64,000 nt of DNA, taken from contig NC_081824.1 of NCBI RefSeq assembly GCF_030867095.1, positions 149,015,433 to 149,079,432 on the forward strand, in the 5' to 3' direction. The first letter of the stretch is position 1. Each line of letters starts with the position of its first letter. Below are positions 24,901-39,900 of the stretch, one piece after another. This DNA comes from Alligator mississippiensis (taxonomy: Eukaryota; Chordata; Crocodylia; Alligatoridae). Below the pieces are notes generated by a model. The model saw only the letters and a program-made list of their open reading frames with translations. It did no database searches and was not told the DNA's origin. A program made the position numbers and the translations under genes.

Positions 24901-27900
24901 AACTACCTGTGCCACAGGTTGGATGACGGTGATGAAGACTAACTAAAGCAAATCTGTTATTCATAGTCCTGAAAAACAGGTATTAATTAAGTTGATATGC
25001 TCTAAGTCTAAAGTTGGCATCAATAAAGAACTAATTCAAACCTTTCCTAGGTTGAAGCGGGCCAAAAGTATTGAAGACATGCTTTAGCTTTGCTATGATG
25101 AACAAGGCAAACCTTTCAAGCTGCATAAAGAGGCTTGTTTTGCTTCACTAGCAAGGAGAGGTGACTTCCAGATGGAGAGAAAAGTTTGAATGATAGGAAC
25201 TCTCAGAAGTGCAGGAGGAAGAAGGCAGCATGCTGTCTGCCATGTTAAATAAGATAGGCTATAGGTTGGCTGCATGTGCTGTTCATAGTCTTTTATCAGT
25301 AGTCTGCTCATTAAGAATGTTCTTTCAGGATGTATACCTTTTTATTCAGTACACTGGGTTGTGGATTCTCTTTGACTGAAGATTGTATCTGGAAAGAGAT
25401 CTGTGGTCCCTGAAAAATAATCCTATGTCTCTCAGTAAAAAAAAAAGACTGGCTTTCTCCCTACTCTTTAAAGAATCTGCTGATGAGAAGGTTTTTTTGT
25501 ATGGGACTCTTCCCATCTACCTCTTAAGCATTTTTAGCTTAGTGCATTTGGTGGGCTGTGTCAAACTGACTTTCAATATCCTGTTCAAAGAGTGCCAATA
25601 ATTTTGTCCTAGAGACCACAGTACTTATTAGGTTGTTGGAAGATTAAAAACAATACTCATCCATATTATTCTGTTAATGGTTCAACAAACTCTGAATGTA
25701 AGGAGGCTTGTGTGTTTTGTTTCAGCTGGTGTTGGCTTTCTGACAGTGTCCAGTGTCATCACCATGTCAGCTCCTTTCTTCTTGGGGAAAGTGATTGATG
25801 CCATTTATACAAATCCCAGTGAAGACTTCACCAACAGCCTGACCAGCCTCTGTGCTTTGCTGAGTGGGCTCTTTTTGTGTGGTGCTGCTGCAAATGCCAC
25901 TCGTGTCTACCTCATGCAAACTGCAGGTAAAAGAAACCCAGTAAAGTCAAAGGGGGTCCTTGCCATAGAAACAAGGTACTGTTTAAAAGTCTGAAAGAAA
26001 TCCCTGGAACCAGTTGTGAATCTTTCTGAAAATTGCTATTTTGCTTCATCACATCAAAGATAAATGATCAATACAAAGGTGCCTAATGTAAGAGGAATTA
26101 AATCTTGACACGGACTGATTAAAGCTCACTGGCCACGTCCAGATGAGTGTGACAATGTGGTATACTGCACATTCTGTTCTCCATTGTACATGGGAGCTGT
26201 GTGGAGGATTTTTTTGACCCCTTGATATTCTGGGGTCAAAAAAACCCATGGGGGGGGGGGGAAAAAAGCGGAGTGGCACACACAGAGGCAATGTGTGCCA
26301 CCCAAAGCTGGAGCCTGGCTGGCCAGAGCCACACACTGCTGCTGGCCAGACTCCCATGGCAGGATCGCTGCTGCTGCAGCCCCAGGAGGCCCCCAGTGCT
26401 GGCCTCAGCCTTCCCTACCCCGTGTGGGGTAACTTGCCGCGCACTAGCATGCACATGGCACAGGCAATCACCCAGGACAACTGTGCTGCCGCCGGGGAAA
26501 CCAAATGTCTGTGCACGTCTGGATACATCCACTTTGTTTGGATTTTAGGATTTTGTAACACTCCAGTATGATTTAAACGGAATAATCCTATTCCAGTCTT
26601 TCATAAAGTCAGTAAGGGGGGAGGGGGTGGTTTTGAAATGTTAATCTTTTCTGGAAAACCATTCTTTTTTCTTTTAGGACAAAGAATTGTGAAACAATTG
26701 AGACAAAATATCTTTTCCTCTATTCTGAAGCAAGAAGTTGCTTTTTTTGATAGGACCAGCACAGGAGAACTGATAAACCGCCTATCTTCAGACACGGCAT
26801 TGTTGGGCCGTTCTGTGACTGAAAACCTTTCCGATGGGCTCAGAGCAGGAGCTCAGGCTTCAGTAGGGGTTGGCATGATGGTATGTTTGTCTTTTTCCTT
26901 TCCCTCACTGCTCATGACAGGTTGAAGGCTTCATAAGTTGGTATCAGTAATTGATATGTGTAAAGGTCTTTGAAATCCACTCAGGTTGCTGTGGTTTTGT
27001 GAGAGCTTTGTTCTTCTGTGCTCTTTCTAAAACTTATAACTTTTTATGTGCTACTTTCTAACAAGTGACTTGCCTGTAGCCAGCTTGCTACTATGCCATA
27101 GGTATTCCTTTTAATGAGGCACTGCTCCAAAGATGCCATGTTGAGCAGCATTAAATCTCATGCATTAAGTTTCATTCATCTCATTAAGTACTGATAAGAA
27201 TTTTACAGTTAATGACTGAGGCAATAGCTAGGATAAAGAGCTCAGTTAAGGGTCTTGGTGTTCTGTATGTTCTGCATCAGTAAATGTCTAGCGGATGGTT
27301 TAATTTTTATTGAATAAGAGACCCCCCCCCCCATGGTTTGCCCCCAATGGTTTGCATGGCCTAAACTTTCTTAGTCTTATCTCAGAATAGATAATTTGGT
27401 GGCGGTTTTTGTAAATGTCATTGGGCTGCTTGTTGCTGTCATTCTAAGAAAGACAGACAAGAAAAAAGGTTTCATGATCAAAAAAAAAAAAAGAAAAGAA
27501 ATTCAGTCTGGTAACATTACCAGAAGCTGGTGAGAGTTTCCACTCTAAAAATTTAAAGTGTTATTCAAGTCTTTTAATTTTGTCAGTGATAAAACTTACA
27601 TATTTCAGCCCTTTGTTTAAGGCCAAATATTACAGGCCTTATTCAACCTAGATCTAATTTAAAAATAATGTTAAGTTGATTTCATTGAGGGGTTCTGTTT
27701 AAGTTGCTGCCATGATAGGGCTCTATTATGGTAACAAAATGGACATCTGTTACTGACCGTGGGTTGTCCAAGCCCATAGAGCCAAGCAGTGTCGGAGCCA
27801 GAAATAGAATCCAGACCATTTGATTCCTGATTCTTTGTACTGCCCAAATGCTGTAGAAGGATGGGTGGTTAGCCTAGAAAATAGGAGATGACAAAATAAA

Positions 27901-30900
27901 TTACAACTGCACTATAAAATAATCTACACTAGCTTTAAAAAAGCAGTGTAGTTTTCTTCAGGCTTGAGTGTATGCACTCCTGTATTTCAGCAATGTGGCT
28001 TTTTTATGCCAAAATATTAACTCTTGATGCCAAAATATTAACTCTTGAATCCTTAACTTCTTCTAGGTTTTTGTCTCTCCCAAACTTGCCATGTTTGTTC
28101 TGAGTATTGTGCCCCCTCTGGTTATCCTAGGTATGGCTTATTCAAAATATCTACGAAAGGTTACTAGAATGACCCAGGATTCCCTTGCAGAAGCAACACA
28201 GGTAATCTTGCTAAGACTTGGTAGAATGTTTTGGATAATATAAAGCTAAATACCCTAAGAAAGGTATTATAGAATTGCTGAGGTATGAGGTCCATTTCTT
28301 TACCTGGACCTAATAAACCTGTTTTGCTTTCAAGTATTCAAGTGTGAGGAAGTAATTTCTTTGGGGGAGGTTAATAACATTTTCCCACAGGTCTCACTGC
28401 TAGCCTTCCTTTGTTTTTAAAAAAGAAAAAAAATTGGAAGCAAAATGATACCAGCTTTATGGAAATCCGTGCTGAGAGAACCTGAGACAGGTCTGCCCAA
28501 CTTTTAAACCCTTGGGGGCCAGATGCCACACAGGCCACACCAGGTGAGCCACAGACCACTGGGTCACATAGATGCTCCCAACACACAGTGTTGCCCCTCA
28601 CGGGCATGACCTCTGGCCCTCCAGCCCATACAGATGTGGCCTGTACTCGCACTCAGGTTCCCATGCTGCATTACACTGCCTGTGTGCTGGGGTGAGGGCA
28701 GGAAGCAACAGCTGGAAGAGGGAGGGGAAATCCAGACACTCTAGCTGTTGTTGCAGCTGGAGTGATGTGGGGAGCAGCAACTAGAGGAGAACCCTGGGGC
28801 TTCAACTTAAACCCTCGTGGGCCTCATGCAGTCTGTGGGCTGCCAGTTGGACAGTCCTGGCTTAAGGGAATTATGTTCTTTCTTAGTGTGAGGGATGCAG
28901 TTTCAGCCTATGAAGGCCTGAATGATGTGAGACCTAGTTATGAGTGGTACCTCTGCAGCTGTATGACGAAGGAGATTTGAGACCACAGAAAGCACTTTTA
29001 GAGGCAGAGCCAGCAAAACAATTCTCCAGGAAGGTTCCTTGATGTAAGGGCTGATGTTTTACCCTGATTCTTAATCCATCTGAGCCCAGGTCTACTAACC
29101 TTTGGGCTATGCTGCAAAGTTCTTTTTTTTTTCTCCCCTTCATCTGTGGAGGAGTCAGAGAATTGGAGGTGGTTATTTTTAAGGGGCTTTTGTGAAAGAC
29201 CTGGGGCATAATTGCCTACTAGTAATTTCTCAGTAATTTTATTCTAGAATAGAATTCTCTTTTTTTACTATGAAAGAGATAAATGCTGAGAACAAGACCT
29301 TGCTAAAATATTCATGGCTTTCAGCTATGTTAATCCTGGGATGGTCAGTTTGCCCAAATGCACTATGCAGAAGAAAGATTAGCCACATGCTGTTTATCTT
29401 GCCTGTCGTTTGTCCTAGGGAAGTCTATCTACTTGAAAGCAGGTTGAAGACTTCCCAGCTCTGCTCTACAAAGTCTGATATACACACCCAGGGTTGAAGA
29501 GGAAAACAAACTATGGTGGTCTTGGGGAGTGGGTGGGGCTCCAAGCCTGATCTTGGTTCATGTGCTAGGGCGTTGTTGTGGCATACTCTCACTATAGTGT
29601 CAGTCAGTGAGCAAGCTAATTGAGTTTGGGTTTTTTGAAGGTTTAACTTTATTCATTTGGGAGTTTTTGCATGTTAAACTGAAATAAAGACTATACTATT
29701 GGGCTAAATTTTATTCCCAATTCAAATTCATTCAGGTAAATAGAATTACATAAATAAATGCAGTCTTTTCTGTACGGTGTGGTATACAATAGGGTATTTA
29801 TCATTCCAAGTCATTATTATGAACAGCTATGAATAATCCTCTTTAATGCTCATCTGTTCCTTGTATCCATTGTCCTTTCCAAATTAAGATTTTTTTTTTT
29901 AAGGCCCATTACTTTTTACAAATTAGCTGGTATAATCCTATTCTGTTTCTCTCCACACTAGTAGTAAAGCTAAACTAGTTTTGACTTGCTTTTTAAAACC
30001 ATCTTAGTATAGAATGTGCTTCTGGTATCATGGAATTCAAGAGAGGGGCATGGCAAGCTTTTCACTGGCATTCAGAGTAGCATATTTACAGATAGATAGA
30101 AAAGCTTTTGTATTGCTTTTACTTTCAGACCTTTGGAAATGTGAGCCTACCCATGAGTATGTGTGTCCAGTTCTGTGTTTTTTCTTTTTTGTAGTTAGCC
30201 GAAGATCGCATTGGGAACGTAAGAACAGTTCGAGCATTTGGGCAAGAGATGAATGAAATGAAGAAATATGCAGACAAAGTTGGCTATGTGCTGCAGCTAG
30301 CCAAAAAAGAGGCACTAGCTTCTGCAGGTTTCTTTGGAGCTGTAAGTATATTAAGGTGGTGAAGCGTCCAGGGTGTATTAGGTCTGGGAAACTGATGGAC
30401 TACTTAATACTCAAGGACTCTCATAGCTCTGATATGATGCATATAAATCAATGCTGTGTAAAACGAATTTCCATAAAGGTGCTAGAGAAAGGAATTGTTT
30501 GTTGTTTTTCCTCCTTCAGGCTATTCATTGAAGCAGTGAGTCCAATAAAATTCTAGTGCTTGCAACTTCATGAGGCTTAATTCATGAGGTTTTACACCTT
30601 TCTGTATTAAAGATCAGTGTAATGAGAAATTTTACCCAGGTTAAGCCAGGTATTGATTACGTTGCCACTCTCCTTTAAGGTTCTGCTAAGCCCAGGGCAA
30701 TTTAGAAAATGTGACTTGTTTCTATAGATGACAGATAGAAATGTCCCAGTAATGCCCTGAATTAGATCATCTAGTGACCTGTACTGGCCCCACGTGAGCT
30801 TTCCAGCTAGCACTACTCATTGTACCTCCCAGCAAAATTTTATAGGTAGGGGCCTACCTAGCAGCAGAAGTGTACTGCACAGCAATTCCTTTAATTTTGC

Positions 30901-33900
30901 TCTTTTTGCTGTGCATCCCACACCTCCTCAAAGACCTTTTAATCTCTCCGAATGGAACTGGAACCCTCCGAATTGATTTGGCCATACAGACAGCTTTAAA
31001 TGTTTTTGGGGTTTTTTTTTGTTTTGTTTTTTTTTTTCCCCACATACCTCTAGGTAGCAGGGGCTCATGATTTACTGCGCTGCTGGGGCAGATGCAGCAT
31101 CCCATAGAAGCATAGAGGGCTCCCCAGCGCACTTGGCAGCAGACCCAGAAGCACTTTTCGTCCACTTCCTGGTCCACCGGGGAGCATGCTACGGGGCCCC
31201 CATGTGCTCCCCTCCCCCCCCAGCTTGGCAACTGGTGCCTCCTGGGACTGGGGGGGCACCAGGGGTCCCCCTGCAGCCGATCACTGAACCAGGGGGGCAC
31301 AGGGGCCCAGCATGCTCTCCAGCAGACCCAGAAGTGGACCAGAAGTATTTCCAGTCCACTTCTGGGTTCACTGCTGAGCATGCTGGAGAGCTCCCTGCGC
31401 TGCTGTGGGACATTGCATCTGCCCCAGCACTGCAGCGATCACAAGCCGTGCTGCTACCTCAAGGTATGTAGAAAAAACTTTTAAAGCTGCGCCTGTATCC
31501 AAATCGCTGATTTGCTGGATCAGCATTGAACCGTCAGATGACAGGTGATCCAAATCAACGGATTGAATCACTGTCCCTGATTTGTGCTGAATCCAAATCG
31601 AATAGGGCCAGTTCTACACAGACCTGGAAAAAAACATAGTTTTAAATATGCTGCGGTTTCTGCCTCCCTGCTTATCAGCAGCAAGTAGTGGTGTTTCAGG
31701 GGTTCCTCGACCAATCAGTGGGGGAGGAGGGTATGCAACAAAAAGAGAGAGAGATTTAAAGGATCCACTGCACAGTGCACTTCTGCCTCAATTTATGTAG
31801 GTCCCTAGGTATAGGTGCTTGGGTTCACACAGACTGTTTCTGGGCAAAATGGGCCCCCTACTATAGCAGCAGAAGCTATGGTAACCAGGTCTATAATGTA
31901 TAATAGCACCTGGCTGTAGATCTATGTGTCTATATATAAAATTCTTACTGGAGGGGAAAGGAACTATGGTTATTTCTTCTCTCTTAATTGAAGGTTGAGC
32001 ACTCTGTGTCTTCTGAAGTCTATCACAGCTGCTTATGGTTTAGAGAAGGAAGGATCAATTGAGGGCACTGCACAGTATTTCTTTGCATTCTGGAGAGAGC
32101 TTTAACTGATCTTAAATACTTGAGCTCTGAGGCCCTGACAGGCAAAGCTTTCAAATGTAGGCAGGATGTTGGGATGAGAAACCCAGAAAGTTTAAGTAAA
32201 CTAAAGTTTTAAGATTTCACTTGGATCTAATTACCAAGGTGATGTTTTTGTTTAAAAATTAAATACTGAAATTTACTGCATTTCAGAAGGTGAAATTTTA
32301 GATGTTTATGAAAAAATCCAGTTTAAATTCAGACTTCTCTCTTGTTCTCCAGACTGGGCTTTCTGGGAACTTGTTTGTCCTCTCTGTTCTGTACAAAGGA
32401 GGATTACTCATGAGCAGTGCCCAAATGACAGTTGGTGAACTCTCTTCCTTCCTGATGTATGCCTTCTGGGTTGGAGTAAGCATTAGAGGTATGGAATATG
32501 AAATCTATGATTTCAAATTATAAGCTAAAGTTATGTTTCAGAGTACAGCAAAAGGTACCAGTCTCTTGTATGAAAAAAATAATAAAATGAAAACCCAAAC
32601 CTCTTAATTTTTGGCTTTCCTTAAGAGTCTTAGAATCATAGAAAATTAGGGTTGGAAGGGAATGCAGGAGGTCAACTAATCCAACCCCCTGCTCAAAGCA
32701 GGACCATCCCCAACTAGATCATCCCAGCCAGGGCTTTGTTGAGCCAGGTCTTAAAAATCTCCAAGGATGGAGATTTCACCACCTCTTGGGTAACTTTGTT
32801 CCAGTGTTTCACCACCCTCTTAGTGAGAGTTTTTCCTGATACCCATCCTAAAACTCCCTGGCTGCAACTTGAGACCGGTGCTCCTTGTTCTATTATCTGT
32901 CACCATTGAGAACAGTTTAGCTGTAACCTGTGTCCTGATGGGATGGAATGATCTTTGGGAAGATCTGTATATTTTGGAAGGGTCAGTTAGAATTAAAGAC
33001 TTCTGATTTTCATATTATCACCAAAGGTTTAAAGCTCTTCCCCTGCTTCAATTGCAGAAGTTAAATCTTCAAAGTTCATTCAGATATGATCTGACTTTGC
33101 TTTGGGAATTATTTAGGTTATATCTGAAATAAAATAATTATCCTGAACAGACACACATTTTTGGGAAGGAAGGCACGTAGAAGTTTTGCTGTAATTCCCA
33201 CACTCATTTGCATAAAGTTAGAACAGTTCTTTAAGAGACTGTGTCATAGAGGGAGGGCAGCAAAGGCTCTTTCCTTCCTTGTTTTATTTCCTTCCTTCAT
33301 CAGTAAATATTAGAATTTGTAATCTACTGACCCAGAGACTAACTGCTTCTCTTGGGGAATGTTCATCAGTATTGTACCACACAAAAAGTGAAGATAAGAT
33401 ATAGCTTGGGAACTATTTTGAATTCCTTTTAAGAATGAATGGTGCTCCTGTTATACTATTTACTGTATTTCAGATAGAAGGAAGAGTAGATTTGCATTCT
33501 ATAAACTAGCCAACGTAGGGTTTTTTTAAATATATAATAAAACAAGCTTTTGTGGGCTGAAGCTGACTGTGTGCAGAACCAGTGTTCATGGAAGGCAGTA
33601 AAGAACAGAGATGGAATACACTTCTATTTCTTCACCTAAGTGCTTGCAATTAGCATGTTTCTTTCTCATAATGACAAGAATTTTGCTGTTGCTACAAAAC
33701 CCAAACTGTTTTCTGGCTGTTCCCTAACTAGCTGCCAATATTTTCAATTTTCCCATTGAGGAGTTCTGTGTTTATCAATGTGCAAATGTACAATGCTTTG
33801 AAAATGTAAGGGTAATATACTGTAGAATACACTGAACTCAGTGATGCAATAGAAATGAAAGAGCCTTCCTATAAAATTTGTCTTAAAGTTTCATATGCTT

Positions 33901-36900
33901 TATGGGAAGTTCTTTGTAAGGAATGAATTGTCACAATTGCAATCCTTACAGTGAAATCTACAGAAATACCCTGTAACTCTCATCCTTTTTCATTGTAACA
34001 GTTGCACACCTATGTATCTTCCACTGAAATTGGAAAAGATTTATTTAAAATTTGTAAGCTCACTTTCCTAAGTATTAAGATTTCTAATATTTAATGTCTG
34101 AGTTGCATAGTTTTATTTTACAAATTGCTATGAACACAACTGATCAATTTCTTCTCCTGTTTTCCACATACTTTAGTGATGTATGATTATTGTGTGTGTT
34201 TGTTTTGTGTTTTCTTCAGGTATGAGCTCTTTTTTTTCTGAGCTAACAAAAGGATTAGGTGCTGGAGGACGCCTTTGGGAACTTCTTGAAAGGAAGCCAG
34301 AACTTCCATTTAATGGTGGGTTTTATTCTATTTCTGCATTAATAGTTTTTACCGCACCTAGTTCCACTGAGAATATTAAAGGTTGATATTAGTTTTCATT
34401 ATATAAACTTCGTCACAAGCTTAGTAATTAGTCTAAAAATGTTTCACTATCTTATAAAAAAAAAAAAAAAGTTTAAAGGAAATTTACAAGCATAGAGTTT
34501 GACTTCAAAATTTGCTTTTTATTTGTTCGAGATGTGCTTCTGAATGTGGTACTTGGCTGCCCTCTGATTCTTTGTTCACACAATTTTGAGTTTTGCAGTA
34601 CTGGAGTGACAGCCATCCTTTGTATCAACTTTACAGCATAAGGATGAGAGGAAGAAAGAAGGGGGTTTTCCTCAGAATTGCACTTTTTAGTCCCCCTTTT
34701 TTTAGTTTAGTAAAAGACCAACTAACATGTCTGTCTGTACATGCTAAATACCTAACGGACTGGAAGGGTGCAAAAAGAAGTCTCCAGGAACAATATATTT
34801 TTTTTAAATTAGGGAAATATGCTTTATTGCAGACCGATACTTATATTGATAAAGTTTGGAATGGTTCCATGATGCCTATGCCATATTTGTTGTTATAAGC
34901 ACTGCATATCAGTCTAAAAGCTAGTAATTTTGGAGGGGGGGGTATATGTAGATATAGATAAGCAAACAGAGATTTCCTGTTGTTTTTCGTCTGTAGAGTT
35001 GGGGAAACTAAGAAAAAGCAGATACAGTTAGGTAATACCACATTTGTGAAACCTTATGCCTAAAATATTTCATTGTAATAAAAACCTACTGCCAGCAATG
35101 AATCTGAAATGGATCACTTGGATATTTTGTTCCAGCAACTAATGTTAATTTGGAATGTGGTAGTTGAGTTTTTTGAAGATTTCTTTTTTTTAATTATTTT
35201 ATGCATTCATCATATATTTAATTCCAGTCACCTTTAAATAACTTCAGTGAGCTTAGCCATAAAAAACAGCTATGGTGGAAATTTGTTTCTGTACTACTTC
35301 AAGTAGGCTTCACCAATCGAAAGTCACATATCAGTTTTGTCATGCTATGGTTATACAGGACAAACTTTTTTTTAAGCAGTATTTTTATCTTGGAGTCCAG
35401 GCAAAGTGCAAACCCTCTAGTTTTTTGCCCAAACATTTACATTGCCCAGAAATTCTTATTTGAAATTGGTGTACCAGGATAAGAATGGAGGGGGTAAATA
35501 TGGCATCAAAAATAACAGAAATATTTTGAATTAATTGTCTGTAGGGAATGTATGAAAGTGTTGTTTTGTTTTTGTGGGTTTTTTTTTTTCATTTTGTTTT
35601 GTAGATTTTATTTCTGTTGCAATGGCTTTGTTCTGTTTTTTTGTATCCATGGCTAGAAGACTAAGCATTTTTCTCACTTCTGACACATTAGCCTTCATCC
35701 ACTCTCTCTTCATCAGTTCCAAAATCTGTATAATGGAAATAATTTTCAGGGTATTAGTGGAGTGTCACCAAAAACGGATTGCTATATTGCTTTTGAACAA
35801 CCAATTACATATTTTATACTAGTGATAAGTACTTTTAATTAAAATGTGGCAGGTTAAAAAATAGATTGAAAAATGTTTGTCGCAGAGGTAACCAACAGTT
35901 GGCTACTGTTGCTACCTCCAGCAGTCAGCCTTTGGAGTTACAAAGCAGATGTAACTTTTCAGGCGGAGTTCTAGTTTTGTGTACTGATAGAATGCCTTTA
36001 GGTTTTCATAAATCACAGAAAACTGGGGTTGGAAGGGACCTCAAGAGGCCATCTAGTTTAACCCCCCCTGCTCAAAGCAGGACCATCCCCAACTAGATCG
36101 TTCCAGCCAAGGCTTTGTCTAGCCGGGTCTTAAACTTCCAAGGATGGAGATTCCACAACCTTCTTGGGTAACCTATTCCAGTGCTTTTTTACCCTCCTAG
36201 TGAGAAAATTCTTCCTAATATCTAACCTAAACTTCCCTTCCTGCAACCTGAGACCATTGCTCCTTGTTCTGTCATCTGCCACCACTGAGAACAGTTTAGC
36301 TCCATCTTTGTTTGAACCTCCCTCCAGGTAGTCTGCTATCAGACTCCCTCAGTCTTCTCTTCTCCAAACTAAAGTTCAGTTCCCTCAGCCTTTCCTCATA
36401 AGTTTTAATATCTTTCAATACAAAACAACTTCAGAGGAGAACATACATTTCCCTCCAACATTTCAGAGGTTATTTTAGATCAATTATAAAGCCAACAAAA
36501 ATATTTCCTTTTTCCCAAGTTCACATGAAATGTCTACTTGCTGTGCTACTTGATTCTCACCTTTGCTCACCCCAGTTTTTTTTTTCTTTTCTTTTCTTGA
36601 TACCATATAGATATCAAGATCCAGTCACAGTATTCTTCTACATATCTAGAACCCAAAAGGGAAATGAAGTTGCATACAAAATTGCATTTGATATATTTTT
36701 GCAGTAATACTCGGAGAAAAGACTTTCTGCATCAGACTTCGTGTACGGGCTGAAACAATGGTGCATTTTTTTTGTGAAGGGCATTAGAATATTCTACTTA
36801 ATATCTGGACTCATGGGAAAGTGTATGAAGATAGCGCAGAGTAAATATGTCTTTTTTTTTTCAGCATGCACATAATATTTCTATGCTAGGTTAAGATTTA

Positions 36901-39900
36901 AAATCAGTACCTCAATGGTTTTACATCTTAAGCAGTTTTGTATCCATACTCTTCCACTATTGACATAGTAATAGCAGTTTACTACACTAGAAGTAAATAA
37001 AGATAAGAGCCTAAGAAAAAGAGAGGAATTTGAGGAGAGTCAAAAATGGAACTTTTCAGACATGAAATTTGTTGAACTTGCTGGAGATGAATGCTAATTG
37101 TTACACTTATCCATGTCTGCTGCCTAGTTGCCTTTGAATACACTAAATACCATAACTAAGTTTATTCTATGCATCTGTTACATGTATAATTATATTAAAG
37201 TACTTTCGGTGCACCTATGGACAGTTCCCTCAACATCGTTGCTCAAAAAACTTGTGGATCACTAATGCATATCTTTTTATTTAAAAGATAAGGCCTAATC
37301 TATGGATTTAGAGGTTTCATATGATTTATTGGGACCTGAAAATTGTCTTCCTTGAGCCATACATATTACAACTTTGTCTAGTGTTAATTTTCTTTTAATT
37401 CTTGTTCTTCAAATCTAATGCTGTGCTTCAAAAGACAGTAACTTCTTCCAGTAAAAACCTGAGTTTTAAGTTTGCAAAATGAGTTTTTGCCAAAGAATGA
37501 TGCTTGATTGTCTTATTTTATAAATCAAAGGTCTTGCACTCACTTAGACCCCCAGGTTTAATCAAGACTGTACTGGGGCTCCCTCCAGGCAGGATCTGAA
37601 CTCTTGTCTGGCAGTGGAGCAAGCAACAATGATGGCATTGACCTCCATGGGTGCATGAACCACTATTGAGATAAGGAGCTGTAGGGGTTAAGGCTGTTGC
37701 TGTTCACCCCAGTGCTAGGTTCCTAGCCCCTCCAGGAGCCTCACGGGCTGGATCTGGCCCACAGACTACGTTTGACACCTCTGCTAGAACTTACTATTTT
37801 TTTCACTTTTATAAATCTGAGAAAAGGCCATTAGTAACCTGATCTCAAAAAAGTGTCAAAACAGTTGAGTTCCAGTGACTGCTTTAGCTCAGAAGCAAAG
37901 CTTAGAACAGACTCTGTTGCTTTTGCCCAAACAGTGGGGAGTCTCGCAGAAAAGGGCTGAGGCACATTGAAAGGACAGTGAGTGAGGGGTATACGCTACT
38001 TACCTTGCTGTATCTGGTACATGGACTTTGAGTCTCTAGGTCTGTCATTTGGACTTTCCCGTTGCACTGTCTTACAAATGACTTGCCTTGTAGTAGTGGG
38101 TTCCACTTTGTTGTAATAATTAAAAATGTATCTAGTTCAGCAAAAGCAGCATCTCCCTTAGTAGTCAGTAGGCGTGTCTACACCTGTGCCACACTGTGCA
38201 GTTGTTACTACTGTGCTGTCATTTAGCACTTGCTTAAGTACCTGACGTTATTTTGCAGTCCTGACAGCACATGGGTTGTTTCTGTCACTACTGCGTGGTA
38301 GTGTAGGCATCATGGTTCATGCCTGCTAAAACTACGTCTCTGTAGCAATGATCTACTGCAACCTAGGTCATTGCTGTGGTAACATAACATCTTGTGTAGA
38401 TGCACCCAGTATTACTAGGTTCTAAACTCTCCCTATTGCTGCAATACCTACAGAATCACTTATGTATAAGCTGGTTTGAGGCTGCATTCAAGAAGACTTG
38501 TTGTTAGATGATGATGATATTTAGATGCATCCTGCCCTATGACAAAAGGCTAAAAAATGATACAGAAGTGGTAGCAAAACATTGTGCATAACTCTATGCT
38601 TTAGCCTGCAGCCACATCCCTGTGAGAGACGAAATTGGCATGAACGGATATAGTTGGAATGTTTTATGCTGGGAGCCTTGGGTCACATATTAAATATGGT
38701 GCAGAACCATTATTGTTCAGCAAAATAGATGGTGCACTTGATTGCTGCAAGCTTAATGTTTTGCTCCTTAATTTGACATTGCCTGTTATTATACAGGCAT
38801 CTAAGCCGTCAGTTGTATTTTTGCTGTCACTAAGGTTGGTTTGTTTTTTTTTTGTTGTTTTTTTTTTTTTCTGTATTGTCATTCTTTCTTTATTGACCAG
38901 CTGGTGTTGTGTTGGATGAAGACCATTTCAGAGGGGCTTTGGAATTCAGAAAGATCCATTTTGCATATCCGGCACGTCCAGAAGTTTCAATTTTTCAAGA
39001 CTTCAGTCTTTCCATTCCAGCTGGCTCTGTCATGGCAGTGGTTGGCCCAAGTGGCTCAGGCAAATCAACTATTGTATCACTTTTGCTGAGGCTGTATGAT
39101 CCCATCTCGGGTATGTTTGTATTTTAATGTTACTGTCACTAAGAGTTGTTATTTTGCACTTAATGCGTGCTTTGGGAATAACAAGTGGTTTAATGCAAGA
39201 ATTTTAAGTTGAGGTCCTACCTGAATGTTAAACGTATGTAGTGTGTTTCTGTTTTTTCTGGAGGAGAGTACCTGGTGAATGGTGTCTGTTTTTAGTAGCA
39301 CATCTACCAAGTTATGACTCTTCCTATATAAAAAATCACTTTGATTTGGAGCCAATGAAGTGTGTTTATTTAAAAAACTAAGCTCTGTAGGAACTTGTGA
39401 GGAGGGCAACCAATTCAGAGGGGGAAAAGAATGATCTTTGCACTTTGAATAAAAAACCCCCTGTGTTTATGAAATAACCTTGTTCGTCCTCCCACCCACT
39501 CTAGAGACTAGTATTGGCCATGGTATTGTCCTGCATCATCCCTTGTGCTCTGGGTAACAGAGGGATAGATAGTGTAAATGGCTATAGTGCAAGAGGGAGG
39601 CTCCATGCATATTCTGCTCCTCATGCTGTACAGGTGAAGATAGTCTTGCTTCAGGTGTTTAAACAAGTGTTGTAAAGCTTGTAAATAAGAAATGAATAGA
39701 CAAACATTATATAAAGAATACCACCTTGGTGCTATGTCTAGAGATGGAGAGCATAGCTGTTATGAGACCTCCCCAAAACTCAGATATGTTCCTCGCCTAT
39801 TCTTTTTGCCTTTGTTTAAACAACCTTAAATGATGCTCAACTTAGTGTTTTTCTTTAATTTCAGGTGCCATCACTGTTGATGGTTTTGATATCCGTCAAC

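Noticed and set aside
25677-25994. Exon 2 as an independent 105-codon ORF with its own start
   Set aside because: The part before 25726 is intron ending in the acceptor TTTCAG, and the part after 25926 is intron behind GTAAAA; only the middle is ABCB10.
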